A DNA stretch of 64,000 nucleotides from Margaritifera margaritifera (GCA_029931535.1 JAQPZY010001561.1:1216501-1280500); one strand, 5' to 3'. Positions 12,607-25,004 are shown, counted from the stretch's first letter. Translations and numbers: made by a program. The notes: generated by a model not told the origin, from the sequence alone.

Positions 12607-13660
12607 CTCTGTGGTGAGTACCTATCAATGTGTGCGACAAGGTGAAGCTTGCATTCTTCCTTGAGCATGTCCTCTTGTGCTTAAACTAGGAAATAATAAA
12701 CCTTTACAAATACGACAAGATCCCGAAAAAGCAGGCGTAATTTCTATGCCAAGGGAAAGCAAATTCTCGCACATTAAAATAGAGGCAGAGAATTAAATCG
12801 ACATGATTCAGTCTTGGTATTTTTAATATTGGAACATTGGACGAATGGCTAAAAATTCAATATCAATTTGAAACTTTATTTTACAAGGTTGTTTTAAAAG
12901 TAGCTTTTACATGAAGAACACGTCCTAGTGGGTCCATAATTTGTCCATTTCAAATATAAGCGTTTTCATATAAAAATATAAATTATTATGTATTGCAGAG
13001 ATAGTCCATTGTATTATATGGCCAAATATTGCTTTAAATGTGGAAAATGAACTATAAGAAAGCAAAATGGAATAAAATAACTGACTTAATGATAACATTT
13101 AATTAGGTTATGTTGCACAATCACGGACACACACACAGACAGATATCATTACATGGCTTTTTAACACCATTGCGGAATATACGTCGAACATTTTCGCTCC
13201 CACTGAATACACTGTTGACCATATGACCATGATCGATTGATATGAAAAATTTAAGCATGCATGCATGCATGCATGCATGATTTTATACTATGAGAAAGTA
13301 ATATTATTCGTAAATAATTTACAGAAATTGACAAAAGAAAATACCAAAAGATAGGTGTATTTTGTTTGGAAAGGCATGCCAATATGACAGTCTATTTATG
13401 TTATTATAAAGAGTTTACAAACTCTACAATGAATACATGCTGCCCTTTGATAAAAAATATTCAACGTATAAATATGTGTTATGAATCTTATCAAGGGATT
13501 TTCTAAATTTCCTCACAGGATACAAAAAAAGGCCAAACGGTCATTTACGTTATAGCAGATGGGTTAAAAAGAAAGGATTGTAAAAGGTACAAAATAATGC
13601 ATCGTTGATTGTTATTAACAGAACGAACGACTAGAATATCAGATTAAATAAATATAATAT
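12606..13660 (+). repeat. Segmental repeat R2, copy 1
   Basis: The segment runs parallel to 16,350-17,455. Shared landmarks in order: GTGGTGAGT, ATGTGTGCGACA / CATGTGACAA, GCATTCTTC, TATAAAAATATAA(A)TTAT, TCCATTGT and finally ACGACTAGAATATCAGAT. A short (GCAT)n sits at 13,255-13,278. No coding capacity is recognised. Divergence is high, so the duplication is old. Confidence 0.6.
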
Positions 13661-13685
13661 AATGAATAGTATAATGATTTATTTT

Positions 13686-14205
13686 ATGCTAGGCCGTAAA
13701 TTACTGGATTTTCCAAGTGAAATAATTGTGATATTTCACTGGAGTGAAATACGATAAATATTTTCACTGCCGTGTCGATAACATTATAACCAAGATTTTT
13801 TTAGCTGTATTTAGACACTTGCGTCGTCTAGCGGTAAGTATGGCCGCCTTGCGTGCAGATGAACCAAGTTCAAATCCCATAATGTGCATATATTTTTTTC
13901 TTCAATTGTTTTCTTTGTTTTTCATGTGCTGTTTTGCCTTGAATTAGGAAGGAGAATTATATTACTACTGATGATTTCTCTGCAAATATACACAAAACGC
14001 AGCACAACATAAACGCTAAACCCCTGATATTATCGCGCGGGATACAGGATGAAATCTGCCACTTCAATATGTTATACATATTGCTAGCCAATACGTTTAA
14101 ACATAAAAAAGAAAGAAAATTTGCTTTCTCCGAGTGAATAACGGATATATTTAATCTCGTGGGTGAAAAACTTAAGTATTTCACTCGTGGCTTCGTAATT
14201 CTGTT
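13686..14205 (-). repeat. Dispersed repeat R3, copy 1, with internal tRNA-like head
   Basis: The reverse complement of this block aligns nearly end to end with 41,815-42,360: CGAAGCCA(C/T)GAGTGAAA, TTTTTCACCCACGAGAT, ATTGGCTAG, TATGTATAACATATTGA, CCCGCGCGATAAT, and the far end CTAGCATAAAAT. Inside, at ~13,820-13,880 on the plus strand, lies a tRNA-like piece with TCTAGCGGTAAGTATGG and box B AGTTCAAATCCC (13,867-13,878). The element is therefore larger than an ordinary SINE and may be a SINE fused to another non-autonomous element. Confidence 0.7.
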
Positions 14206-14209
14206 GCTA

Positions 14210-15200
14210 GTAGTTGGTAGCATACTACATAGTGTGGATCAACATGTGGGAAATGTTCTCACAACCTGGACTAAAATACAGGAAATATATTACACGTCGA
14301 GCCAGAATATTACAGAAACTACTGCTTTGGTCTTATTTATATTTTGAATTTTTTATATATTTTATGATGCAGTAGGAGAGATTTTCTTACATAAATGAGA
14401 GTGGGCTCTTCTTACAGCAAATTTCAAAGAGGTCTATGTATGGAGCTGTGTGATGGCGTATTTGTCTCTCTACAGCAAGATGTCTCTACAATAAGTACAG
14501 GCCCCTAAAGGGCCAACCAATGAACAACTTCTAAGACACGTGACCGTGAAGGACCAATTTTTTTTTCAGGACGGTAGGAAAGTGGATGAGTTTTGATTTG
14601 AAATTTGTTGCCTGGTTTTAACCCGAATGTTGTCACTGTTACCTGGACACAATGATATTTCAGTAAATACTGACTAGAAACTATTAGAATACAAGTTAGT
14701 TGCCCTTAACATCCAACTAATCTTGTCCTGAAATTCAACTAATGTTTCAGCACAATGTAAAACAAATGACGTTGTGTAGCCTACTTGCTCGTTTTATTCG
14801 TGCTTGGCGCGGCACCACGTGCCTTTCAACTGCATAGATAGCGAACACATTGGTACAAAATGACACAAACCACATCCGATACATTTTGTTTATAGAGCAT
14901 AATGGGAGGTTTTCCTTTCCATCCAATGGAATATAGGGTAGAGACGAAGCTAGCCATGATGAGCTCCTCTCTTTTCCAAAGGCCGTTCTCATTTTATCAT
15001 ATCACTCACAGGAACAATTCTCAAATTCTCAGTGGGCATATAAGATGCATAGATGCAATTACGATAGTTGGGCTCACTAAATTGTCTTAACAACCGTATG
15101 GTCCTTGTGTATTGTTCTCGACATCCTAAGTATCTTGATACACAGCGATGTTATGGGCAGAATTGTTCAATGTCAAGGTTTTTCAGTGTAACGGACTCGG
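14210..15200. other. Unique-looking DNA, nothing recognised
   Basis: Base composition is a little higher in GC near 14,740-15,000, with overlapping short frames on both strands, but none carries a recognisable motif. Confidence 0.4.
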
Positions 15201-15203
15201 ATC

Positions 15204-15205
<2 letters not shown>

Positions 15206-15271
<66 letters not shown>
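15206..15271. repeat. (TA)n microsatellite
   Basis: About 33 TA units. Confidence 0.95.
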
Positions 15272-15274
<3 letters not shown>

Positions 15275-15284
15275 AATATTATCA

Positions 15285-15480
15285 TAAAGGTTAGAGAATT
15301 TTTAATTCGTACTCTACTGAGATTCGAACAGGTATGCGGGTTACGACACCCATCGCCTTGTCTGCATGCACGAACCCCCATACTACCTCGATGAAGCACA
15401 CATTCCCCAAAAAGGATGCTACAAAGTCGCTGATATAGGCATTCGTTCGTAGCAGACACACCCGCGTATTGACCCAGTAA
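15285..15480 (-). mobile_element. Possible tRNA-derived SINE
   Basis: On the minus strand CTGTTCGAATCTCA (about 15,320-15,334) is an excellent polymerase III box B. It is preceded by GTCGTAACCCGCATAC, an anticodon-arm-like region. Box A is not clear, and the following body was not matched to another copy here, so the call is tentative. Overlapping short frames are incidental. Confidence 0.35.
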
Positions 15481-15764
15481 TTAATTCTCATCTAAGTACA
15501 CAGTCACTCCAGATTCCTACGACATAAATCAAGGAATATAGGATTTTTTCTGATGATGTGTGCTCGGTCGAGGGAGTATAACTACTTTATAAACTGCTTG
15601 ATGTAAACACAATGACACCGTTACCAATCTAATTATGCAAATCCGCGATGATGAGAGATATCCCCTAGTTGGGGTATACCTTATAAGACAGTATCAAAAA
15701 TGAGTTATTATTTATTTATTTATTAAAAGTATAATCTAGACTTTCCTGTTTGCTCATTATATTA

Positions 15765-16320
15765 TTCCAATTATTTAAAGGCATTATATCGCTGAGACTC
15801 GTCAAATCAGAAAGTTATAATTTGAGAGCACTCAATGCCATCATTTTAAGAATCCGAAAAAGATTATATGTTATGAAAGAGCATAGGAACATAGACAACT
15901 ACAAAAAATATGTAAGAATCTCACTGAAATTTCAATACATAAAACTTCACTATTGGTCGTAAACCTTTTAGGATATGCACTTGGGATCTTTTTCTTTCGG
16001 ACAAGTACAATGTGACTACACTACCGTCCTTACTTTGTCTTTCTCTTGGGTTTATTCATGGATATCTTTGTCATCGACAGATTAATTGAGATGAGTCCAG
16101 ACACATCAAAACAGTGTGCAAGAAATTCTAATCTTTGACGAACATATCTGATAATATTATATACAAAACGGAATGTATCATCCGAGTGGATATTAACAAT
16201 ATTTGAATCAGGTGGAAATGAAGAAGAAATAATATTTGGGTATAGTTCAGTATCCCATGCCACAAGAGGAGTTAGAAGAAAGTATGTTATAATGGAACGA
16301 ATAAACTGTTTGCTACACTC
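15765..16320 (+). repeat. Dispersed repeat R4, copy 1
   Basis: Aligns with 49,885-50,510. Shared landmarks are TTTAAA(G/A)GCATTA, CAGAAAGTTAT, AGAATATCACTGAAATTT-like text, ACTTCACTATTG and a final TATAATGGAACGAATAAAC-like end. No protein motif is recognised in either copy. Confidence 0.6.
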
Positions 16321-16349
16321 TGTTTTGTCATTAATAATTGATTCAAATA

Positions 16350-17455
16350 GTTTTGTGGTGAGTGCCTTTCACATTCATGTGACAAAATTAACACTTATTG
16401 CACTTTCAATGCATTCTTCAATCAAGGCGCCACATGGAGATCAAAACATATAAATCAATAAATAAAGCAAGATAACGAAGAAAAAAAGCAAAAATACTGG
16501 TAACTTTCTGGTCCAAGGAAAATAAAGGTGACACTTTAATAAGAGAGAGAAGGATAGGAAGAAAAAGTGATATGATTCAATTGTGAGATATGTAACAGTC
16601 CATTCACTTGAACTGATATGCTAATGAGACCCATAACACACATACGGGTAAGTTTGACGAATGACGAATAAGACATTATCAGTTTGAAAGCGCATTCAAA
16701 AGTGGTTTGAAAGTAATTTTTGCGTGATTTGCACAGCCAAGTACATCCATAATTTAATATGAAATCGTTTTAATATAAAAATATAATTATTATATGTTGC
16801 GGAAATACTCCATTGTGTTCTAAGGCAAATGTTGTGTTAATTTGGGAAAATAAAATATAAATACCTAAGATTTAGACAAAATGATTTAATGCTTTCATTT
16901 CATTGAGTTCATTGACGACAACGCACGCATAGGTGGATTTCATTACATAGCTTCAGCTTTTACAACTATAGGGAAAGAGACATTTAATATAATAGCTTCC
17001 ACTCAGACAAATTATGACCACTTCGATATGATGAATTGATATAAAAATAAGTGCATGTAAGCATAATTATGTCCAACGATATAGCAATATTAGTTAAAAA
17101 TGAATCACATAAATTATATATATATAAAAAAAAATAGAAAAGAAAAACAATTGTATTTTTCTTTTTATTATTGGCGACGCATGATAATATGTCAGTGTAT
17201 TAAAATTATTAAATATAATCTAGAAACTCTACGATGAGTAAATGTTATAGTTTGGTAAATCTTCATATGAATATATTTTTATAGATCTAATGATGGAACT
17301 TATATATTTCCTTACAATATGCCAGCAAAAGCCAATAGTTTATTGACATCATAGCCAGTGGTTTGAAAACATTAGTTTTAAAGCTATAAGAAAAATTCAT
17401 CTTTGAGTTTGATTAACAGATATAACGACTAGAATATCAGATGAAAAAAAATGAT
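16350..17455 (+). repeat. Segmental repeat R2, copy 2
   Basis: This is the second, diverged copy of the 12,606-13,660 segment, with the same order of landmarks and the shared right end ACGACTAGAATATCAGAT. It begins about 30 bp after the end of repeat R4 copy 1. Confidence 0.6.
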
Positions 17456-19150
17456 AAAGGTACGATATACAATTTTTTTTTTGATTTAGAGGCATTGTAT
17501 ACAATAATTCTAATAACTGTCTTACCTTCTATTATTTCTCTCTGAAGGGTTTCCTATTATCAAGCCTCCAGTTCTACTTTTCATTAGAATATCTCTGAGA
17601 ATTAAAACTAGACCAAATGTTTTCAAACATCTACATACTTTCTTTTATGAAAATAACTTTAGCTTCGTGCTTTTGGTCAGAATGTCGTTGCACTCTGTCC
17701 AAATAGGAAGAAGGATAATGCGCACATTACTGCGCGGTATGCAGCACTTTGTCACCTCATTTCTTATTGGACGGAAGAAAAAATATGGGTGTAAGAGACC
17801 ATTGAGATTTCTGTTCGATTGCCCCACCTTTAAGGCTATTTGACCCATTTTATCAGACGGGTAGACGGATGTGTAAATTCATATATTATTTTCAACCGAA
17901 ACTGTTTGTATTGTACATGATCCTACTTAATTCGATAAGGTCTTCCTGAAATGATTTTCCGACTTTAAATGTGAATTATGTATTTTATCTACTTTAAAAG
18001 ATAGTAATACCGCAAATAAATAAATAAAAAAATAAATAAATAAATAAATAAATAAATAAACCATGCCGCGTTAGCATCAAATGGTCATTGAAGGAAGTCT
18101 CTAAAGGTAAACTGAACCAGTTGACCAGAACCGTAACACGAAGATTTGTTTACACTGTGTTACGAAGTAATGTGTCCTCCAGGTTAATATTAATTTTTTT
18201 AGACATTGTGAAATATATATTTTAAATCTTGAATTATTTTCTTTTTCCCCAGATGCTAAATTGTTGCATGTATGTACCATTCCGCACAGTTTCATCAATT
18301 AATATTGTTCACATGGAAAATCTCCATAGCAAAGAAAGTCAAGTTTAAGGTCTGTACCATTTTAATTTTACGCTTAACAGAAACATTCTGGAATACATTA
18401 CGGAGAACATATAATGTAAACATGGTGTGGCATGGTTTTATCCAACTTCGAAAATTACATTCTGATATAAAATGTAGATATTTAGTATATTGTGCACATA
18501 ATATCAAAACATACCAAAGGGCCAAAACTATTCCATCTTTCTACTTGATATTAACATAAATACATGTTTTCGCTTTCCGAAGATAACACACAGAACAACA
18601 TAAAATATGGAATGAAACTGAAGTTTCACAATATTGGTAACTGTATCATGCAAATTTGCACACTTATGTATTGGAAAGCCATAGTAGAAGTTTTGATAAG
18701 ACTGACGGAGAGAAAGAGTGAACGCTATATGTGTAGAGAACGAACAAGCGAATTTTTAAATAGAAACTCATCTGTAAAACAATTAGTTTCTATCCATACA
18801 CCGAAGCCATCGTAAGTAAAACTTACACAACCTTTCTATATTTGATAATGACTGTAGTCGTTGAATTGTCAATAAGGACCACTGTTCTAAAACTAGAGCA
18901 AGGTGTACCTCTACATGTGCTGAAACGTTCAATAGAATGTTGCTGTGGAACGAACTTTTCATTGCAGCCTTTTCTCAAGTGTTCATTAGCGTCATGAGTA
19001 TAAGCCAAGAACATACATAAGCTGGATTCCCCAGTTTACACTAGAAACATAGAAATGTGTGGGTACATCGTCGGTTACAAATGTTTGATTCACAACAAAA
19101 AAGTACACACTACGCAATGGAGGATATGTGACGACGTCGCTCTTTAAATT
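17456..19150. other. AT-rich DNA with an (AAAT)n run
   Basis: An AAAT microsatellite lies at ~18,014-18,060. Short frames occur on both strands at 18.1-18.8 kb, but they overlap each other and show no motif. No gene is supported. Confidence 0.45.
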
Positions 19151-19167
19151 AAGTATGACATATCGAC

Positions 19168-22100
19168 CTAATCTATTCCTCTTAAGACAGTAAATGCAAA
19201 TGAGTTTATTGGTTGTGTGCTAAAACTTAAGAGGTTATGTATGCATAAGCACTCATCATGTTTAAACGCGATACAAAGCCAGACATATCCATCTATTCTT
19301 TTATATTTGTAAATTGAACTCTCCTTATGAGGAAATACAGATTGACTGTACATCGCAAAGTAACCCTGAATAATTATTGTTGACGCAGCCATATGCGTAG
19401 AAGATATAGTTGAAGACGATTTTACCATTGTTGTGGCTGAGGTTGGAGTCATTAATGTAGTTGTTCTGGTCACAATCGGTGACGAAATTGCGCTGCTTGG
19501 TCGACTGCATGGATTTGTTAGGTGTGTCAGATGGGGTGTTGATGTAGTTGGGGTAGATGTTGATCCCACAGCGTCCAAGTTTTTGGACGTTGATTGAGTA
19601 GTTGCAGACTTACTCCGTGACGTTGTTATGCTGCCTGGTGCACGGCTTGTAGTTGTTGAATGATTGATTCGCGTAGATAATGTAGTTAGAGAAGATCTTG
19701 TTGCCGACGAAGTTTGCGAAGTGGCTATGGATGATGTAGTACTTGTAGAAAAAGTCTGTGACGAAGTGTTTCTACGTGGTGTTGTTCTTGGAGATGACAT
19801 CTCAGGTACTGTTGTATCAAATTTTGTTTGAGAAGTTCTTGTTTCCATTGTCTGTGAGGTTTTGTTCGTTGACGCAGTAGCTCCAGACTCAATCTGAGAC
19901 GTAGGTGTGTTGCCTAGCGTAGTGATTGTCAAGTGGGGATCAGTAATTTCCTTTGATGATGTTGTTGGATACGAGTTTGTTGTAGAATTGTCTGATGTTG
20001 GTGTCGTTGATGTAATACTTGTGGAATCAATTTGTGACGTATCTTTGCCACTTGGTTTATTGCTTTTAGTTGTTGACACAGCCATATGCGTAGAAGATAT
20101 AGTTGAAGACGATTTTACCATTGTTGTGGCTGAGGTTGGAGTCATTAATGTAGTTGTTCTGGTCATAATCGGTGACGCAATTGCGCTGCTTGGTCTACTG
20201 CTTGGATTTGTTAGGTGTGTCAGATGGGGTTTTGATGTAGTTGGGGTAGATGTTGATCCCTTAGCGTCCAAGTTTTTGGACGTTGATTGAGTAGTTGCAG
20301 ACTTACTCTGTGACGTTGTTATCCTACCTGGTGAACGGCTTGTAGTTGTTGAATGATTGATTCGCGTAGATAATGTAGTTAGAGAAGATCTTGTTGCCGA
20401 CGAAGTTTGCGAAGTGGCTATGGATGATGTAGTACTTGTAGGCAAAGTCTGTGACGCAGTGTTTCTGCGTGGTGTTGTTCTTGGAGATGACTTCGCAGTT
20501 ACTGTTGTATAAAATTTTGTTGGAGAAGTTCTTGTTTCCATTGTCTGTGAGGTTTTGTCCGTTGACGCATAGGTCTAGACTCAATCTGAGACGTAGGTGT
20601 GTTGCCTAGCGTTGTGATTGTCAAGTGTGGATCAGTAAGTTCCTTTGATAATGTTGTTGGATACGAGCTTGTTCCAGTATTGTGTGATGCTGGTGTCGTT
20701 GATGTAATTCTTGTGGAATCAGTTCGTGACGTATCTTTGCCACTTGGTTTATTGCTTTTATTTGTTGACAGCCATATGCGTAGTAGATATAGTTAAAAAC
20801 GATTTTGTCATTGTAGTGGCTGAGGTTGGAGTCATTAATGTAGTTGTTCTGGTCACAATCGGTGGCGTAATTGCGCTGCTTGGTCGACTGCTTGGATTTA
20901 TTAAGTGTGTCATATTGTCAGTTGATGTAGTTGGGGAAGATGTTGATCCCTGTGCGTCCAAGGTTTTGGTAGATGATTTGGTAGTTGCAGACTTACCCTG
21001 TGACGTTGTTATGCTACCTGGTGCACGGCTTGTAGTTGTGGAATGATTGATTCGCGTAGATAATGTAGTTAGAGAAGATCTTGTTGCCGACGAAGCTTGG
21101 AAAGTGGCTATGGATGATATAGTACTTGTAGGCAAAGTCGGTGACGTAGTTTTTCTGCGTGCTGTTGTTTTTGGAGTTGTCTTCTCAGTTACTGTTGTAT
21201 TAAATTTTGTTGGAGATATTTTTGTTTGCATTTTCTGTGATGTTTTTGTCGTTGACGCAGTAGCTCCAGACTCAATCTGAGACGTAGGTGTGTTGCCTAG
21301 CGTAGTGATTGTCAAGTGGGGATCAGTAATTTCCTTTGATGATGGTGTTGAATACGATTTTGTTATAGAATTGTCTAATGTTCGTGTCGTTGATGTAATA
21401 CTTGTTGAATCAGTTTGGGACGTATCTTTGACGCTTGGTGTATTGCTTTTATTTGTTGACACAGCCATATGCGTGGATGATATAGTTGAAGATGCTTTTG
21501 CCATTGTATTAGTTGAGGTTGGAGTCGTTAATGTAGTTGGTCTGATCTTGGGCGATGGTTTGGTTGTTGCAGACTTACCCAGTGACGTTGTTATTTTACC
21601 TGGTGCACGGATTGTAGTTGTTGTATCATTGATTCGCGTAGATAATGTAGTTAGGGGAGATCTTGTTGTCGACGATGTTTCCGACGTGGCTATGGTTGAT
21701 ATAGTACTTGTGAGCAAAGTCGGTGACTTAGTTTTTCTGTGTGGTGTTGTTCTTGGAGATGATTTCGCAGTTACTGTTGAATATAATTTTGTTGGAGTAG
21801 CTCTTGTTTCCATTTTGGTCGTTGATGCAGTAGGTTTAGACTCAATCTGAGACGTAGGTGTGTTGCCTAGCGTAGTGATTGTCAAGTGGGAATCAGTAAT
21901 TTCTTTTGATGATATTGTTGGATACGAGCTTGTTGTAGTATTGTCTGATGTTGGTATCGTTGATGTAGTACTTGTGGAGTCAGTTTGGGACGTTGTAATG
22001 CGTGCGGTTGGGATCTGTAATGTAGTTATTGGGATCTCGATTGATGTCAGATTTGCTCTGCCGGATCTACTGATTGGGGTGTTTGAGAGAGTGAATTGGG

Positions 22101-22572
22101 GAGATGATGTGGTTGGGGAAAATGTCGAATTCGCATCTTCTACAGTTGGGGTCATTGATGTAGTAATTGTAGACTCAGTTCGTGACGCAGCTTTGCTACG
22201 TGCTTTCCTGCTTGGAGTTGTTAAGTGATGATTTAGTGCGGACGATGTGTTGGTAAAAGAGCGTGATGTCGTAGTTTCATATTTTTTGTTCCTTAATTTA
22301 GCAATTGTTGAGTCCGTCAATGAAATAGTTCTGCTCCCTGGTGTTCTTAAGTCAGTAGTTAGTGCGACTGATGCCGTTATAGACGTGTTTGTGGAACTGT
22401 CCCATGTTTGAGTCGTTGATTTAGTGGATGTTGACTGAATCGGTGACGTAGTTGTTCTACTTGCTACAATGCTCGGAGATTTTTTAGAAGCTCCTGCTGA
22501 GGACGTGTCTGCGGTTGGCATCGATATTGTTGTAGTAATTACAAAACGGCTTAACAGAATTAACACCATCAA
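19168..22572 (-). CDS. Mucin-like Ser/Thr-rich secreted protein, frame-broken
   Basis: The gene opens at ATG 22,572 with MMVLILLSRFVITTTIS, a plausible signal peptide, then runs almost wholly in Ser, Thr, Pro and Asn: a mucin-like, heavily O-glycosylatable stalk that should be secreted or on the cell surface. From ~21.85 kb on it is a tandem array. The phrase LGNTPTSQIES recurs at intervals of about 568, 691 and 692 bp, and ISSTHMA recurs in step, so each full unit is ~230 residues. The first open frame (604 residues) stops at 20,758 because two bases of the repeat are missing just before. A 1-base deletion near 20,574 moves the frame again, after which the frame (457 residues) stays open to 19,168. 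The two deletions sum to three. The last ~60 residues lose the repeat and may be read-through past a splice site. No transmembrane or catalytic domain is seen. It could instead be a repeat-rich element gene. Confidence 0.65.
20574..20768 (-). other. Frameshifted window within mucin-like repeat
   Basis: Compared with the sister units, one base is missing in 'GACGCA-TAGGTCTAGACTC' (about 20,570) and two in 'TTGTTGACAGCCATATG' (about 20,767; sisters read TTGTTGACACAGCCATATG). Between these points the sequence still encodes the normal repeat in a shifted frame without stops. Either the allele is a pseudogene or the assembly has two small errors in this unit. Confidence 0.75.
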
Positions 22573-22742
22573 AATTGTCGGCCGACCTGTTCTATGAACA
22601 CTTGGATCAATCAGAAAACATAGCTATTAATATTTTTGCGTGAAACAAAAATCAAAAATACCCGACATCCACTTCTACATGATAAACCGTAGATCTTCGA
22701 AATTGTATGCATGCATGCATATAGGAATTCTTACCAGGAAAT

Positions 22743-22885
22743 ATACCTACCTACCTACCTACCTACATACATACATACCAACATACATACATACATACAT
22801 ACATACATACATACATACATACATACATACATACATACATACATACATACATACATACATACATACATACATACATACATACATA
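22743..22885. repeat. (CTAC)n-(CATA)n compound microsatellite
   Basis: About five CTAC units are followed by about 30 CATA units with one interruption near 22,780. All three frames stay open through it, giving spurious YIHT-repeat peptides. Confidence 0.95.
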
Positions 22886-22889
22886 GATG

Positions 22890-23360
22890 CAACATATATT
22901 ATTGTAAATCTAAGTGCGTTCGTATTTGACTGCATTTATTTATGCTTATTGTGCACCCTCGATTTATTCCCCACTTTTGATTTAAAATAAAATGGTCGGA
23001 TATTAAAGGTTGAGATTAGTTATGGTTCGCAAATGATTTTTTATTGTTGTGTGTTGTATATATGTATACACCATAACAAGTTAGTTTTTGTATCATACTG
23101 TCATAACAGATACATGTACTCAAAGAAACATGATGTATACATATGTGGATAACAATTAAATAAAACCATGCTATAAAATATATCGGTATATAAACACGCA
23201 GTATTTGTAAGAAAATAGACCTTACAGCAATCGAAATTTCGCATTTTTCTTCGCAGAATTTGATAGAGTCGCTCATTTCATAAATATATGCAAGATAAAT
23301 ACGTTTTAAATTATCCACATTTGACCTTCATGTCTTCAAGAACATGAGTATTTTCCTCAA
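22890..23360. other. AT-rich DNA, nothing recognised
   Basis: A minus-strand frame of 100 codons at 23,016-23,318 is hydrophobic and Cys/Tyr/Ile-rich, as expected of AT-rich non-coding DNA. No domain is recognised. Confidence 0.4.
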
Positions 23361-23369
23361 TTAGCCCCC

Positions 23370-23590
23370 TCGACTCAGCAAATACAAAGATTGATTCACA
23401 ATCAGTTGATTGATGATTTGAACCCTGCCCACATCATACAAGTCAGATGTCATGGTGTATCTCTGAACAAGGCACTTCAATCTTATTAATTTGGCACCAA
23501 TCAGTTCTTCCTATTATGATGTGTGGTTTATACCCAAATCAATCAATCAAGAGTTCATTCAATCAATGAATCTCAATGAACAATATTGCC
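23370..23590 (+). mobile_element. tRNA-derived SINE fragment
   Basis: Box B-like GATTTGAACCC (23,415-23,425) is followed by TCTCTGAACAAGGCACTTCA (about 23,460-23,479), the same body motif as in the SINE at 11.6-11.8 kb, and ends in AATCAATCAATCAAG and ATTCAATCAATGAA repeats that look like a 3' tail. Box A is poorly preserved. Confidence 0.55.
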
Positions 23591-23825
23591 GAAGAATAGA
23601 ATCAGTGAACCTTAGTAATTGATATATTGTGGTATACAGGGAGTCGCTAATCAGTTGTCCATAGGGCAAGTTGTACTTTAGTCAGTTTATGAACAACATG
23701 TTTACTGAATTTGAGATCAAGGTCAGTTTTGTTTACATAGCATTTGGTACCAGAATGGAATTTCCACTGCTTACGTGCGAGAAGTCACGTCCGCGAAAGG
23801 AAAATTTATTCTAGAGTCGCGCATT

Positions 23826-23838
23826 TTCTAGAACATTC
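23826..23838 (+). promoter_or_regulatory. Three-unit heat-shock element
   Basis: TTCTAGAACATTC matches the heat-shock factor consensus of alternating TTC and GAA with 2-base gaps, with no mismatch. It lies about 19 bp upstream of a TATATA box. See the next entry for context. Confidence 0.5.
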
Positions 23839-23856
23839 TGTTACGTGACTTATGTT

Positions 23857-23862
23857 TATATA
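23857..23862 (+). promoter_or_regulatory. TATA box downstream of heat-shock element
   Basis: TATATA in the context TGTTTATATATGG, spaced as expected for a core promoter with the heat-shock element directly upstream. No host gene follows within 3 kb, so this may be the U3 region of an LTR. AATAAA occurs downstream, and further GGAACATTC/GAATATTC motifs cluster at 24,170-24,195. Confidence 0.4.
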
Positions 23863-23864
23863 TG

Positions 23865-25000
23865 GAGATTTCGGTGGACAATATTTCATTCTTGTTCAAA
23901 TGGTCAGCCTAAGAAGAATCATTCTAATAATCAGGTATTTATAGTTGTGTTGTGAAAATTCAGAGCAAATTCGGAGAGAGGAATTATTTATTTGAAGCAT
24001 TAATTTAAATTTCCAAAATGGCTCATTTTCATAGTGGATTAATACTTGACTTTGGGATTTATGTGAACGTATTCAAAGATATTCTGGAATACATCATTTA
24101 GGCATATTAGAACATTCAAGACTACTAGCACATTAGGACATTCAAGGCTACATTCATTCATTCGGAACATTCATTCATTCGGAATATTCTATATTTAGGA
24201 CTTGTGATTAAGACACTTAGGATTACTGGGTTATTTGGATTTTAATTCACGTTACTGTAAGTGTGTTTTGATTTTTGTTTTAATTGTCTAGAAATAAATT
24301 GTTTGTTGATTTATCATACATTGTTGGTTTCACTTTCTTTCTATTACATTTTTCTTAGACTATAGAGTTGTAACAATACTGTCTTCTGGAGGCGGTTTGT
24401 TGTAACTTGCTAGTATTGCAAACAAAGCAAAGCAATTGTGATTGGCAACAAGTTCATACTTGTCCCATAAAAACAAACCTTACACTATGTCAAAAAGACG
24501 GCTAACTTAGGTGCAGGCTACTCTTAAAACAAGGCAAAGTACAAAAGAATTAAAGTAAAGACAACAAGTAAAAATATAGCAGGATAAGAGGATTACAGGG
24601 TTTCTACAGACGCATTAAGGTATATGATGCTCAAGTAGTGTAGGTATCGTGCCTATTCGTGTTTTTCATTAAATTTTGCACTGCCAAATTATTAGCATAT
24701 TTTGATCTTTTGTTTATTCGAAACTTTCCATTAATAGCAAATTTAAACATATAATAAAATGATTTAATTCAGTAGACATTGTGATCCTTGCATCTGTTGC
24801 ACACACGCACGAGCTACTTTTGGTCTTGGCCATTATAATCTAATGTTCCGGATTTGTTTTTAGTCTACTCTAAAGTCCGTGACAGTTCCCGAAGTTTAGT
24901 ACGACTTTTAGTCACGTCCATTTTAGTGTTATTATGAGTTGATTCCCTTAGGTAATGCTTTATATATAAATCTAGGCTATATACAGATATAGCCACTAAG
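23865..25000. other. Unassigned region downstream of candidate promoter
   Basis: It contains repeated ATTAGGACATTCAAG-type and CATTCATTCGGAACATTC phrases (24,105-24,195) but no coding frame. A solo LTR is possible; its ends were not found. Confidence 0.35.
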
Positions 25001-25004
25001 CAGA

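Noticed and set aside
13820..13885. Functional tRNA gene
   Set aside because: Box A and B are present, but the acceptor and anticodon arms do not pair and the sequence sits inside repeat R3.
20599..21850. Long plus-strand frames rich in Val and Asp opposite the mucin-like gene
   Set aside because: They are the complement of the Ser/Thr repeat (ACN/TCN codons read backwards give V/D/S). Their breaks follow the repeat units, not protein logic.
22640..22990. Plus-strand YIHT-repeat protein
   Set aside because: It is a translated CATA microsatellite, open in all frames.
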